A stretch of 64,000 nucleotides of DNA from Bugula neritina. Taxonomy: Eukaryota; Bryozoa; Gymnolaemata; Cheilostomatida; Bugulidae. Of this stretch, positions 13,101 to 25,904 are shown in pieces. A program made the position numbers and the translations under genes. A model generated the notes under the pieces. It was not told the origin of the DNA, did no database searches, and saw only the letters and a program-made list of their open reading frames with translations. The stretch is from assembly GCA_964035545.1 (NCBI GenBank), contig OZ037766.1:2724501-2788500 (forward strand), read 5' to 3'. Every line of letters begins with the position of its first letter. Position 1 is the first letter of the stretch.

Positions 13101-16100
13101 CATTTAACTTTACATAGCCATTTATAAGCACAACTCTTGCCCTTTCATTCATTGTTCAAATGCTCACTAATGAAAACATTCAGTGGTTGCAGCTAAATCT
13201 CTCTGCATGATGATGCAACAAGACTTGTTATAAGTGACAGAAGGCTATGAGTTTACATAATGTGACTCAATATATAAACAAAGAGTTATATACATACAAC
13301 ATGAGACAGGAATATATTATGCAAGGGGTTCAAGGTGGGTGGGAGGTTGAACCCACAGGCACCCTAACACTGCAGTACCTGTGTAACTATGCGAATGATG
13401 TACATAAATTGAAGTGCCTTTCTCAGAACCCATTGGCTGGTCTAACCCAGTTGGCATGTATCTTTTGCCTTTGGTGGTTGGATACACTGCAGACATTTTG
13501 TTTGTTGTGGTAGAAAATGATAGAACACTTCGGGTAGTCTTTATGATGGAAGAAGTTGTATCAGAACTTAATGTTGTACTAGCCTCTGTTCTACGAATTG
13601 TAGCGAGACTATCGGGAGTTATATTGGGTAAACTAATATTTAGAGCAGAGTTAGTGCTAGAGCTGATGCTAAGACTTGTTGAGCTGATTGTAGATTCCGT
13701 AGAGCTTGTTCTTGGTGAATCAGTACTACCAACTACAATGGTGACATGCATGTGAAAGGGAGCCAGTCAACTCTAACTATAAATACATTTTATCTACATA
13801 ATATATTTCAAAACTAAGATTACTAATTCCCAAGTCACTATTGAATGCTATTTATGGCTCATAATTATAAACTATTAATATCTAAAAAAAGATTAAAGGA
13901 TTGCTTTTTTAGTTACTTGCATAAAATAAATATAATTTATTTTAACAATGTTATGTGCATTCATGCTCATGCAGCTCCATACAATGTTTGTGTGTTAACT
14001 AGCAACTTATTCCCACAATTTAGATATTAGGCAGTCTTATTAGTTTCTTTTTTCTTAAAAGCCTGAGACATGGGATGAAATGTGAAAACTGATCTATAAT
14101 ATTTGGAGTTGCATTCACTCGAACCTATAACCGTAGATTTGGCGGTAGTAGCCGCAGACAGAGAGTCTCCAGTGTGAAGGTCAACACCTATTGGAGGAGA
14201 TTCAGAGTGAGCATTTCCATCTTTGTTTGGGTTCGCTGCGAATGAATAACTATCAATGTATACAATATTCGATTAAATAATCTACAGCTTTGTGTATTTT
14301 ATTATCAATACTGATGACACAGTTTAGAATACAAAAAATGTAGAACTGATTTCCCAGTGGTAAGTTTACATAAAGATGTAGAAAGAGAAGCGAAATATAA
14401 ATTGTTTATCGCAGGCCTGTCAATGAATATTCCTATCACCAATATACAGATGTTATTTAATTTAACTGTAACCTTTATTACAAGCTACAAATGTTTACAG
14501 TCTAACAATATTGTATATTTAGTTTAGCTTTTCAACTTGCTAAATTAATATTTATAAACATTTCTAGTTGCAAATAAACTGATGAATGTTTAAATTTCTG
14601 TACCCTTCGAGCAGATTGCGCTGTAGCTTCTAAAGTCACATGGTTGTGTCGTAAGTCCCTGGTAGAGACTGGATAGGGCCACGCAGAACCAATCCCTGAT
14701 CAAATCCGGGTTATCTTTACTCCACACTAAGTCCGATGGGTGAATAAATGAGGCGCCCTCTATGATGAAATAATTAGTAGCATTATATCTATAAATTTAT
14801 ATAAATGGTAAAACAGTAGAAGTTGATGATATGATGTAATCCAATGCCGATACTTCTTGCCAAGAAATCTCTTCAATCAAACTTCTAGAACCTTCCCACT
14901 AAAGGCATGACCTGGTTCAGTTAAAGATATCATGCAGGAGTTTTCAGCACATGACTAAAAAGCTTAAATTAACAAAAACAGCAAATTATTATATAAGGAA
15001 TAGATTTAGAGATGAAATAATTCTACCTCCATCCCACAAGAACATAACTTTAGTTCCGGCAGACCAGAAGTAGGAGCTTTCTCGCTGCAGCATGATTGCT
15101 GTCTGAAAAATAATCATTTGTTATATTAAATTATATTATATTATATATATAATGTAATATAATATAATATATATAATGTAATATAAATATATTGTTATTA
15201 AATAACGCACCATATTTTTCTTGTATTCACTGTTTATAACCAGAAGGTTTCCTCCCCGCTGATGACAATCAGTGGCTGCTTCAAACCAATTGAGTTTTTG
15301 AGAATTAGCACAAACCCAGCTCATTCCAAACTTCTGTCTAGCCACATCACATTCTAGAATCACAAGAATCTATGAGCAATTCTTACTTTGAAAACCACCT
15401 ATTATGAAAACTAAAATCTGTAAATTATAAAACATTTATGAAACTTTACTAACAAAAATCTAAACCAAAAGCAATGTAAAATCGTTTATCAAAATATTAG
15501 AAACAAGAACCAAGATATGTTTGAGGTATGAAAGTTTCCACAATACTACCTACAGTTGGTTTATAACAATGCTTTCGAATAAAGATCGAAAAGTGCTTTA
15601 TTTTCATCAAAAACTGAAGATATTTCATAAAACTTTCAGTTTGCTAGAGACTACATACCAGAGGGTGGTGGCTCCTCTTCGAACTCACAAATATAACTTA
15701 GTTGGTGAGCACAAGAGACGCTGTACAACTCGCTTCGTACCACCAACAGACAAGAGCCGGTATCCTCACGATCTCTAGGAGCCACATTTTCCCACCAGCC
15801 ATTTGCTATAAAATTAATACAATTCTCTATTTGCATTCTTCACATCTTACACAACGTAAAAGTTATTCATATACATCCACTTTTACACCTACTTTGCTGT
15901 TACTAAGCTGAGCTTTCTATATTTCTAAACAGTTACTAAATTCTCATTAGGGACTGCTTAATCACATGACATATTTTAGTGCCGCATGACAAGATAGAGT
16001 GTCACATGACATATTATTGTGTCACATAATGGACCATAGCATCACATGACAAGATAGAATGTCACATGACAAGATAGAGTGTCACATGACATATTATTGT

Positions 16101-19100
16101 GTCACATAATGGACCATAGCGTCACATGACAAGATATAGTGTCACATGGTATATTATAGTGTCACATGACAAGATATAGTGTCACATGACATTATTGTGT
16201 CACATAATAGACCATATTGTCACATGACAAGATGTCACATGACATATTATAGCGTCACATGACAAGATATAGTGTCACATGGCATATTATAGTGTCACAT
16301 GACATTATTGTGTCACATAATAGACCATATTGTCACATGACAAGATAGAGTGTCACATGACATATTATTGTGTCACATAATGGACCATAGCGTCACATGA
16401 CAAGATATAGTGTCACATGGTATATTATAGTGTCACATGACAAGATATAGTGTCACATGACATTATTGTGTCACATAATAGACCATATTGTCACATGACA
16501 AGATGTCACATGACATATTATAGTGTCACATGACAAGATATAGTGTCACATGACAGCTTATAGCTTCTTTAGTTACCATCAGCTTCTAAGAGTATTTTTT
16601 GCATTAAATTGTTGTTTTGATAATAAAGTCACCATGTAAACTTTCATCTTTCTTTTCTTTAAGAAAATAGTTCTTTTTTTCGCCCAATATGCTTCAGATT
16701 AGTTCTTTTGAGCCAGCACTCTCACACTACATGTGACTATTGTTAGCATAAGTCATGTGATAAGACCCTATTTAGTCATTTTTCTTCTCTATGAAAAAAT
16801 ATAATTTTATGCAGAATTTAAATAGTTATACCTATAACACAGTTTTCACAGCTGTGAGTCCAGCATACACATACACTGTTTCTTTACTTGCCAAGTTAAC
16901 ATATTTCTATTATACTAAACTAACTATGGATTTAAATTGGCTATGTCGCAATTCCAGCCTGGTTATTCTGTAACCATTAAACTATAACTATAGGGTTATA
17001 GTTTCAGTTCAGTGTCTGTAACTATATGACCGCAAGTTGGTGTAAAATAACTGCCCGCACTAAAATTTGAACCTCAGGCTTGTACGCTAACCATTACACC
17101 ACAGGGGCTACTGGGTAATCTCAACACGACAGATGGGTAGACAACTCACAACTTCCATGACTGGTCATAATGTCAATTCAACACTGAAGATCCAGCGTAA
17201 AGCAACATTCCTAATCAATGACTCACCATGAAACCATTTCCAGGAGTCAGCCAGCACCAGACTGAGTCCCACGTGAGAATCACCACCATCATCTGTCAGC
17301 TGCGACAGTAATGTCATTTCTACATCTTTGTTTGGTATCGTGGCTAATGTCTCGCCTCTACTTCTGCAGAAGTGTGATGCTTCAGTTCTTGTGAGAGAAT
17401 CTTTGAATGTCCACATGGAGTAGCAATACTCATTCTGACAGACTGAAAGAAAATACAGTTGTGTCAGGAAAATCTAATAACAGTTTCCAGAACTTTGGAT
17501 AATAGGTTTTATATTTCAGAAACTGTTGTTCAGGCTCTATCATTTTAGCTTTCTATACAAAGAAATTATGATCACAGTTGATGCTATATATTTGAATTCA
17601 TTTCAATGCATGGTTGATCCAAAACACAGTCACACTGATTGAGGCTTTCTGTTGGATTGCTAAAAGTTAGTCAACTCATTTGCTGCCTAGTTTACGGACT
17701 TCGCTGACTTAGAGCAAGCTTTGAAAATGCTTCATATTCCAGCAATAAAATACAATTCCAATGTCAATTACAGAGAGGTAATTTCTACTGTAAATCATTG
17801 GTCTTTGTTTTACTCTCATCACAGTATCATTTACTAAGTGTATGGCCAAATACTAATTTTAAAATAGTTAGAACTAAAACAAATAATTTATTCAAGCTGC
17901 TAAAAGTGGTGTCAGTTAAAAAGGGCACAGTTAAAAAGGGCACAGTTAAAAAGGGCACAGTTAAAAATGGCACGAATTGGAAAGTAGGTAAAATGGCACA
18001 CTGGTCTCAAGCCAAAATCTCAAACCCCCAAGTTTAGGTCTTTCAGCTTAGTTGGTACTAAAACACGTAATATTTATCTGCAGCCAATTTAACTCAAGTA
18101 ACTTCTAATAGTGTAGACTGTAGATACATCATACTAGGACTAATGATTTTTTGACACTGGATATAATACTACAGAAACAGTATCCATGTCATATGTGAGA
18201 GAAACAGTATCTATGGCATACAAAGATCTGAGCATATAATTGACATATATGGTTAGAGATGAGAGAATAGATTGGGAGATATTGATACTTTACAAAGGAT
18301 CAGCTACACTTTCTCTCACCTGTGACAATCTTATATGTGAGAATTATGAATCTAATTTGCTGAGTGACTAAGGAATTTAAAGGGGTATTTAAAGAATATT
18401 TAAAGGTATGTGTTGCACCAGTTTACAGGGTTGTATATTATATATGTTTAAATATTACAGCTTATCCTAACTAAAACTCTAATGAAGCTTTAGTTTTATT
18501 AGAAATACAGGCATCTTTCAAATAGTGTCTGAAAACTATCACCTTAGTGTGTGTGTTTATATTATTGTAAATTAATAGTACGTATAAGAAAAATATTTTA
18601 TTGACTTTATTAACATAATTTTACGTTTATTCCTGACATTATACATATTATATCATAATGATATATTAACACAGGTGATTCTATAATGTCTGTTATGAAT
18701 CTAAGGCTCAGTATTCCTCTCATGATATAATATCCTTATGTTTATCTACTTGATATCTATAGATAGCTGAGAATAATGCAACATGAAATGCATATATAAT
18801 AAGACAGATATCATTGTTACATATCATATACTAGTATTACCCCTGCATATGATATCTTATAACTGATTACTAGTATAGTAATGTGTCAGAATTGGTCTGA
18901 AAATGTTAATTAATGTTAATTACAAAATATACTATGTTTTAGTACCCAGTAATACAATTATTATGCCCCTGTTATCCACACTATAGTCTATTGTAGCCTA
19001 CAATCACCATGCACTATATTTTGGTACAATATACTCATTGTTATGCCAATTTTACTATACCTTTAATTAAAAACTTGGTATTTCATGCAATAGATAATTG

Positions 19101-22100
19101 TATGCACACAGAGTATGTATACAAGTTATATAATGTAGCTATATACCCTACATTGGGCCTAATAGGAATATTATCATAATACAAGATGCTGTTGTAAACA
19201 GGAGATATAACATTTGTGTGGTTTATAATTTGTATCTATGACTTGGTAAACATTCTTAGGTAACTATGATATAATTTGGCAGAAACTTCCTAATAATGTA
19301 AACTTTCACTGAGAAAGTTAGGAGGCATATTGAGGTAGTCTTACTATTTGTGAAATTTGAATATATTATATTGGGACAGAAATCTATTATTTTATTTTCA
19401 GTAGCTGGCGTTTTAAAAGTTTCTAATGCAAGAAAAAGCTGTTGTGGAGTCTGCAAGATGCATTGATGTCTAAGCAGATGGGGCCGTGTGCACTAGCTTG
19501 GCCCGCTCATCCTTTGATCTAAAGTGACTAGTATGATACGAGAAGCAATTACTGAGTGTTATGATAGTACCCTGGCAGTGTAACCTGGTATACAGTGTAT
19601 ACACATGTGTCATCTCTAACAAAACACAGATGACTGCCCCTGATTTCCCAAACAGTTGTTTATGTTGACCTACGCGCAGGTTAGATCTCTTCAACTAGAT
19701 TTTACCTACAGTGACTCCTGCTAGCTTTATATTCCAGTGCACCAATTATAATAACATGAAATGAACTGTAAGTATGCAATGTTGATCAAGTCAGTTTAGA
19801 GTAACAACATGGCGTCTAGTCTAGAACATGCATGTTCTTGTCACCTTGATGGTGACTCTTCAGGTTGATTTTTTAACTACATGCAGAGCCGGTTACCTAT
19901 TGCAATGGTTCTAACCAATTCACTGAGGTTACCTGCTAACTAAGATCAACTGCTCCTTGAAATTACCTGCTCTCTAAGAGTACCTGCTCACTAAGATTTA
20001 CAAATCAACAGTGCAGATGGGCAGACCACCAATGCAATAAGCTCAGCAAAACCTATTTTCTGTGAGAAGAATTCTCTTCTTTATACAACATCACTGTCAA
20101 GGCTTGAATTCCAATGAACTTCATTTAGAAGATTACTATGCTGAGAGTGAAAGCAAAATAAGTTGATTTGCAGGTAAAACTTGTCTGTTGTAAGGCAGCA
20201 GGGGTCATGACCCCTACACAAAGTCTTAGTCACTCACTAATAGATTTGCTGCTCGTGGGAAAGTTTCTGCTTGTTGCTGTCTGATAATAATATAATAATG
20301 CTTTTGTTCTTATGATGTCATCATACAAGATATTTATTACAAGTTTCCTCTAACTCTAATTGTCAGTCAGTCTATTCTCTATACTATAAAGTCAGTCATA
20401 GACTGTAATATCAGCATACCATAGAAATATTTGTTTGCTTGCTTCAACAACAATAGCTATCTAACTCCTAATGTTAGCTTGCATTTGGATCTGCCCATCA
20501 AGTCAGCCATCCTACAGTTGATGCAGCTAGAAAATTGAATAGTCTTAGTTTTTTAGTTTTCCTTATAAAGTTGGGCACAGGTTAAAACCTTTTACCGTGA
20601 CATAACTTATTTACTGCATCTACCTTTTGGCAGACTCGATGAAACTTAGTTTCAGTACAGACTTTCAATTTTACAAGTAATCGAATATAATGGAACTCGT
20701 CAAGAGATACAACTTTTAGCATCTTGGTAAGCACAATTTCTAAAAATAGCTACAGAGTTCACGAGTGCAATAAACCTGGGCTGCCAACTGAGTTAAACAC
20801 ATATAATTACCTTAACTTTCTATAATTTCTATGTAGAACCTTAGCAGCTGTGCACCTAATAGATGCTTATCCAACATCAGCAAATATATTTGAATATCCA
20901 GTAATTACCTCTTTGATTACCAATTTAGGGGGTCAGAATTCAAACCAGCATAGGGAAGAATAACCTATCCCCATTATTCGCACCAGAATAACCCATCTTA
21001 TCTCCACAATCAGCATTGCATGAAAAATGTGATGACACTGCAGGCCCTTATTGAGTGTTGGAAGGTCACCACCCCACCCCCCCCCCTATTTTAAACTGAG
21101 AGACATAGATCTAATATAAGAACTGAAGCAATGTCAACTTTAGACTGTAATAGTAAATGAAAAAGCTATCAGCCCTTTCAAGACAAGAATCACTTGACCG
21201 CAGTTTAGGATAGAAGGATACATCCACTTTTAAAATTAATCATTGGTTAGTTTGAAATACTGATAGATATAAATAAATTTATGGTGATTATTTAAAATTC
21301 TTCTGGCAAGTCAAAAAATCAATGTAATTAAAATTGCATGTAGAAACCAATATTTCACCTGATAACTATTTGGGTGATCAATTATTTTTAATGTATTAAA
21401 TATCATTAATTACATTATTTCATAACCACACTAAACAATAGAGTTATATATATAACCTGTAGGCAATGCAGATGTTGATTAAAAACTGAAAGCAAATCTT
21501 ATGTAAAATATAGCTTTTTTAATATCTGTAATAGACCAAGTATTTTTACAGCATACGGTTCTCTAGTCTCAAGGAATGTATGTGCTTTAATTCTTTAGAG
21601 ATGCCACTTTCTACATTTCCGATTCCGCACAATATTTACACTATTTTATTACAGAAGTCTGGTACAGTTACAAAATGGGAACTTGTTAGTGTACATGAAA
21701 CAATTGCTTTCAGTGTTTGTAAGAAGACAAAGAGCATCTATGTCATTCACAGCTTCTGCTACTTGTTGCAAAAGCTAGCAGACCTGCTTTGCATCAGCAG
21801 ACCTAACATAATCTGTCCATGGCTCAGGTGGGGGAGAGTCATTGGGTAACCAGAAATGTTTAATCCTAGTTGACAGGTGCTCTAGTGTTGCTTAGTTTGA
21901 AGTAAACTTTGGATGTTGAAAAAATTGAATAGTGTTTTTAGCAGTGATAAAAAACTACTGGCTGACATTGCTGTGGTAAAAATAGCACATGAAATTGGTT
22001 TCTAAGTTTATTTTTCTCATCACCTATTTTTCATATAACTGGTATATTTAAACCAATGATGACTTACTAAATTAAAACACATGCTCCGAATTCTAATTTC

Positions 22101-22454
22101 AATTTAAATTCAACGTTTTTAGAGACATGCATATAAGGTTTTATGTGTTTATACACTCATAAAACTACATTTCTAATCTAGCATAGGTACATACCTACAA
22201 CCTTGACGTTGAGTTAAGGCAAAGGGGACATGACTAACAACTTTATATTTCTGAAAAGTTATCATTTCACTCATGTTTAAACTGTTGACTTACTTAAGTA
22301 TACAATTCAGAACTACACAACTGGAACATAAGAACTTACATTCCTCTGTCATAGTTTGTGGGGATTCTGTAGAGACTGTAGTTCCATTTAGCGATTGTGA
22401 TGTCACCCCACATATGGTAGCGAGAAAGCTGATTGTCAGTACGAAAATAGCCAT
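10190..22454 (-). CDS. Type I membrane receptor with two C-type lectin domains and long cytoplasmic tail
   Basis: Thirteen exons, minus strand: 22340-22454, 17227-17442, 15659-15805, 15211-15353, 15027-15102, 14604-14759, 14125-14235, 13379-13732, 12555-12657, 11736-12021, 11375-11516, 10782-10912 and 10190-10417. Every phase joins, giving 735 residues. Residues 1-20 (MAIFVLTISFLATICGVTSQ) form a signal peptide. C-type lectin domains lie at about 39-157 (CQNEYCYSMW ... GWWENVAPRD ... LSYICEFE) and 160-285 (ECDVARQKFG ... DWFCVALSS ... YSAICSK). Both keep the disulfide cysteines but neither shows EPN, QPD or a clear WND, so calcium-dependent sugar binding is doubtful. A Ser/Thr-rich stalk (about 286-440) likely carries O-glycans. 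Residues 448-472 form the only transmembrane helix. The tail of about 260 residues has Pro-rich runs, a PAVPPK SH3-type motif, the basic run KKRPPKRIRKR and the Tyr motifs YDPV, YKTL, YSQI and YSTL. Ligand unknown; the tail suggests signalling or endocytosis. Confidence 0.88.
12128..12328 (+). other. Exon-like open segment on the opposite strand inside lectin-receptor intron 9
   Basis: A plus-strand 201-bp open stretch (67 codons) bounded by a pyrimidine-rich acceptor (TCTTTATAG before 12128) and a good donor (CACAT then GTATGT after 12328). The peptide includes DAHVEYYIESKVNKTGHLNE. I do not recognise it, and no partner exons were found. It may be a captured exon, a fragment of a retroposed gene, or chance. 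Confidence 0.25.
15121..15195. repeat. AT-rich microsatellite filling lectin-receptor intron 4
   Basis: TATAATATA/TAATGTAATATAA-type repeat. It makes up most of the 108-bp intron between the two central exons of the second lectin domain (15211-15353 and 15027-15102). Confidence 0.85.
15956..16552. repeat. E-box-rich minisatellite (GTCACATGAC units) in lectin-receptor intron 2
   Basis: About 600 bp of roughly 20-bp units of the form GTGTCACATGACAAGATATA, alternating with TATTATAGT and with GTGTCACATAATGGACCATA variants. More than 25 copies of TCACATGA occur. Some larger blocks recur as higher-order units: the motif order near 16060-16250 is seen again near 16340-16510. Confidence 0.9.
17045..17125 (-). 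mobile_element. tRNA-derived SINE head fragment in lectin-receptor intron 1
   Basis: Read on the minus strand it has a tRNA-like A box (TGGTGTAATGGTTAGCG) and a B box (GAGGTTCAAATTTT) at the usual spacing. There is no paired acceptor stem, so it is a SINE relic and not a tRNA gene. It resembles the elements at 27284 and 52310. Confidence 0.55.
17443..22339 (-). other. Large first intron of the lectin receptor
   Basis: A 4.9-kb AT-rich intron separating the signal-peptide exon from the first lectin exon. It holds a short 15-bp tandem repeat (four copies of an AGTTAAAAAGGGCAC-like unit at 17914-17973) and a poly-C run near 21080. I see no coding exon in it. The signal exon is assigned to this gene by matching phase (T + TC) and by the absence of another start nearer the lectin exons. 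Confidence 0.6.
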
Positions 22455-24572
22455 TCTCTAAAAGTAACTTCAGAACTTCTGTAGACTTTAATATATTCAC
22501 AAGTTACTTTAACTCTACTCGATGTGATTATCTAGACCATAACTAAAACTATACCTTCTTTCTGACTTATCAACTAACACAATGTGTGACAGTCAGTGAA
22601 TAGCAGGAACAAGTGAGAAAGCTACAAGTAATATGCTGCTTGGGCTTTAGAGGAGCAACAAATAGCCGAAAGCCAATAAAACGAGGGTAGGCTTATGACG
22701 TGACCTTCAAAAGGGGGCAGTAATGTACACGCTACTTCGACCAATCACGTTGCAAAGTTGAAGATAAAAGTCATCATCTGCGGTGTGATTAACAACCAAT
22801 GTGGTGAGCACATTTAATGCGCTTTGTTTTCTTTCAACATTATAATGACAGTGTTCTTCATTAATAACACACCTAGCACTGCAGACGATGCACTATCGCA
22901 ACTATCACTTTGCATGTACATCCCATTTCCTTCAAGCTGTTGCCCTTATTTGCAGCCTAGCACAAAGAATTGAAGTCTTTTCTTTGCAGAGCATATTTCT
23001 AGCTGCCCGAGAATAAAAAGCTTGAGTTTATAAATAGCAAACTTTAACAAGTAATACATTTCCGAAAACAGAAAAAGTAGTAATTTAGACTTATTTTCAA
23101 TCCCATGATTAAGTAGATGAAAGTTTATTATAACAGTATCTAGAAATAATAATATCTTGCTCCATAAAGCATACACGTGGGTCATCAGTTTCTAGCAAAG
23201 GCTGTTGTTATAACTATAATCTTGAAAATAGTTTTACCCTAAACTGAGTTTCACTTATTAAAACAAAGCATAGAAATGTGTTTTAGATAAGAAATATTGC
23301 AAAAGAGAATTTTCAAGCAGTACCCCAAACCAAAATTTATAAAAATAATTAAATAATTTAGTTATTGAATTTTTTCTGTTACTAAACCTATAACTTACAA
23401 TCTAAGACACATTGTACCTAACTGTTTTTAGTTGTTTTGCTTCAAAGAACTGCTTACACCCAGGAGGGGGTTAATTCCTCTGTTGAAGACAAATTTTGAA
23501 TATAGTCAACAAAAATAATGTTTTGTGCTGCAGCTTTCACTGTGTTTTTTTAAGTTTAATAAATCAATCTGCATGCAAATAAAAGTGTATATTGACACTC
23601 TCTACTACTACATGTATATATACTTAATCTTAATTTGTCAGGAATTCTAACCTAATTTTGATCATGATTTCTGCTATAATAAGTTATAGTAAGCCAAAGC
23701 CTAACATGTAATACTGTATACAAGATGAGTTAAACAATGTATACTATGAGCAATTAAGCTGCAGTGACATCTCATAAACAAATCCAAAGCATGTGTTATG
23801 TAAGTCTGATTCCTCAACTTCCCATGCATGATTCATTACACAAAAGATCTTGTAGCAAGATAATTAACACCAAATCATTATGTTTAGTACAATACTTGCT
23901 AGCCACGTTATACAACTAATGAGTGTAGACAGCGAATTACTCAGCTTTTATCTCTTGCCTTTAAAACTTATAGTTCCAACTTGCAGCTGATTATGAAAGT
24001 TATGAAATCTTAGAGTTGTCCTACATTTTTTCATTTTGGAAGTGTACAGTTGTAAAGCACTGTAAGACTCAAATATGTTGATTTCTTTTATTTTAGTGTT
24101 AATGATTCATCATTTGAATAAAGAGTATACCAAATTGGCTTGCTGACTTGAGCACTTGAAAATCTTTACCTAAGTAAACCTACTCATGTACTGACATGAC
24201 TTGCCTAGCTAGTCCATTTAACCCAACTTTAATTTAAAATTTAGAATAAACATTTGCACAAGTTTTTTAAACCATAACAATTTGATTGCATTTTAATGAA
24301 AATTTGATCTGTGGCTAGTTATAATGTCAATGCTGAGGTGAAAGATGTTGAATGGTAATTGCAATTCACAATTGGTAATTGTAATTCACTAAATTATTAC
24401 ATGTTATTGTAAAATTTCAGTTTCTGTTGAGTGTCACTAGTTGAGTAGTTAGGCTTGAGGCTGCATACTTCTACTTTTATAATCTTAGTGGCTAAATTCA
24501 TGTAATGATCTGCTTATTTCTATTAGTTCTATTATTTACATACATCAACTTGATAAGTACTTGCGAGTCTCT

Positions 24573-24612
24573 TTAATCAAATGACTTGAGTTTACTCAAG
24601 TCATTTGATTAA
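24573..24612. repeat. Perfect 19-bp inverted repeat with 2-base loop
   Basis: TTAATCAAATGACTTGAGT is followed by TT and then its exact reverse complement. It would form a fully paired hairpin in single strands. Confidence 0.85.
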
Positions 24613-25487
24613 TTACATTTACTTACTTGAATTTTGTTGTTCAGTTTTGACCCTGTTACGCTGTTACCTTAACCCAGCATTAAAACCAATGATTCATGGT
24701 TTCAGACCCAAGCATTGGAGTTGCTCACACTTGGGTAAAAAAGTAAGATAACTCCTCCTATTGTCAAACCAGTCTAAGTTGTAAACCACATCATACTGAT
24801 TGGAAACTTACTCATTCCTTTTATACAGCAAGTTTACAAAGATGTCTCTCAAGCAACCACTTCTCAAATGTCTGAGAAAAAAAGCTAAAAAACGCATTTT
24901 TATTTGATAAAATGGTGAACTCTCTATTACCAGGTTGCTTTTGAACAAATTTTGTTATACAAATAGACTCAGTTTTATTGTGTAATTGCTTAGTTATTAA
25001 ATTGTTCAATTCCATTATTCATTATACAGGAGCTAGTGTTTACTATAGCTTTACTTTGCCCCTTATGCATTTCTCATGTTCATGCTTCCATATGGGATAG
25101 TTCAACCACTAAATTATAATTTTCAGCTTTTAGATTACTATAGCTTCTTTTTTGTACACCAGCTTTATAGCCAACATTTTAATTTAATAGCATGATACTG
25201 CATTACAAATACCATAAATCTGCAAGGTCAAACAATTCCTAATATTACTAGTATAGCTTTGGTTAAAAAGTTGATCATTGGTTTCTTTATTACAACAAAT
25301 GGGCAGACAACTTCTTATAAGCAAATACATTTAATTAGGCAGTACTATTTTCTTGTGCCCAAGTAACCAAAAACAACAGCCTTTATGCTTAAATAATGAA
25401 AACATATAATTCAAATGAAATTCATAAACTAAATTCATGTGTTGTTTGCTAACCCTTTCTTACCTGCAATACCAGCTAATGACTCAC

Positions 25488-25776
25488 ACCACCACCACCA
25501 CCACCACCACCACCACCACCACCACCACCACCACCACCACCACCACCACCACCACCACCACCACCACCACCACCACCACCACCACCACCACCACCACCAC
25601 CACCACCACCACCACCACCACCACCACCACCACCACCACCACCACCACCACCACCACCACCACCACCACCACCACCACCACCACCACCACCACCACCACC
25701 ACCACCACCACCACCACCACCACCACCACCACCACCACCACCACCACCACCACCACCACCACCACCACCACCACCA
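25488..25776. repeat. (ACC)n trinucleotide tract, about 96 uninterrupted copies
   Basis: Pure ACC/CAC/CCA repeats about 289 bp long. Open frames through it give poly-Thr, poly-His, poly-Gly or poly-Val. No conserved coding sequence or splice context surrounds it, so I treat it as non-coding. Confidence 0.95.
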
Positions 25777-25796
25777 TCACAGCTACTACAAGCAAC

Positions 25797-25904
25797 GGCA
25801 GCAAGAGCAGCAGCAAGAGCAGCAGCAAGAGCAGCAGCAAGAGCAGCAGCAAGAGCAGCAGCAGCAAGAGCAGCAGCAAGAGCAGCAGCAAGAGCAGCAG
25901 CAGC
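25797..25904. repeat. AGC/AAG compound repeat adjoining the ACC tract
   Basis: Nine or so copies of a 12-15 bp unit such as GCAAGAGCAGCA. It lies 20 bp after the ACC tract. Confidence 0.9.

Noticed and set aside
13414-13755. 113-residue plus-strand frame
   Set aside because: It is the antisense of the Ser/Thr-rich stalk exon of the lectin receptor, which is in phase with its neighbours.
21580-21849. 89-residue plus-strand frame inside lectin-receptor intron 1
   Set aside because: No recognisable family, no fitting splice sites, and composition like the surrounding intron.
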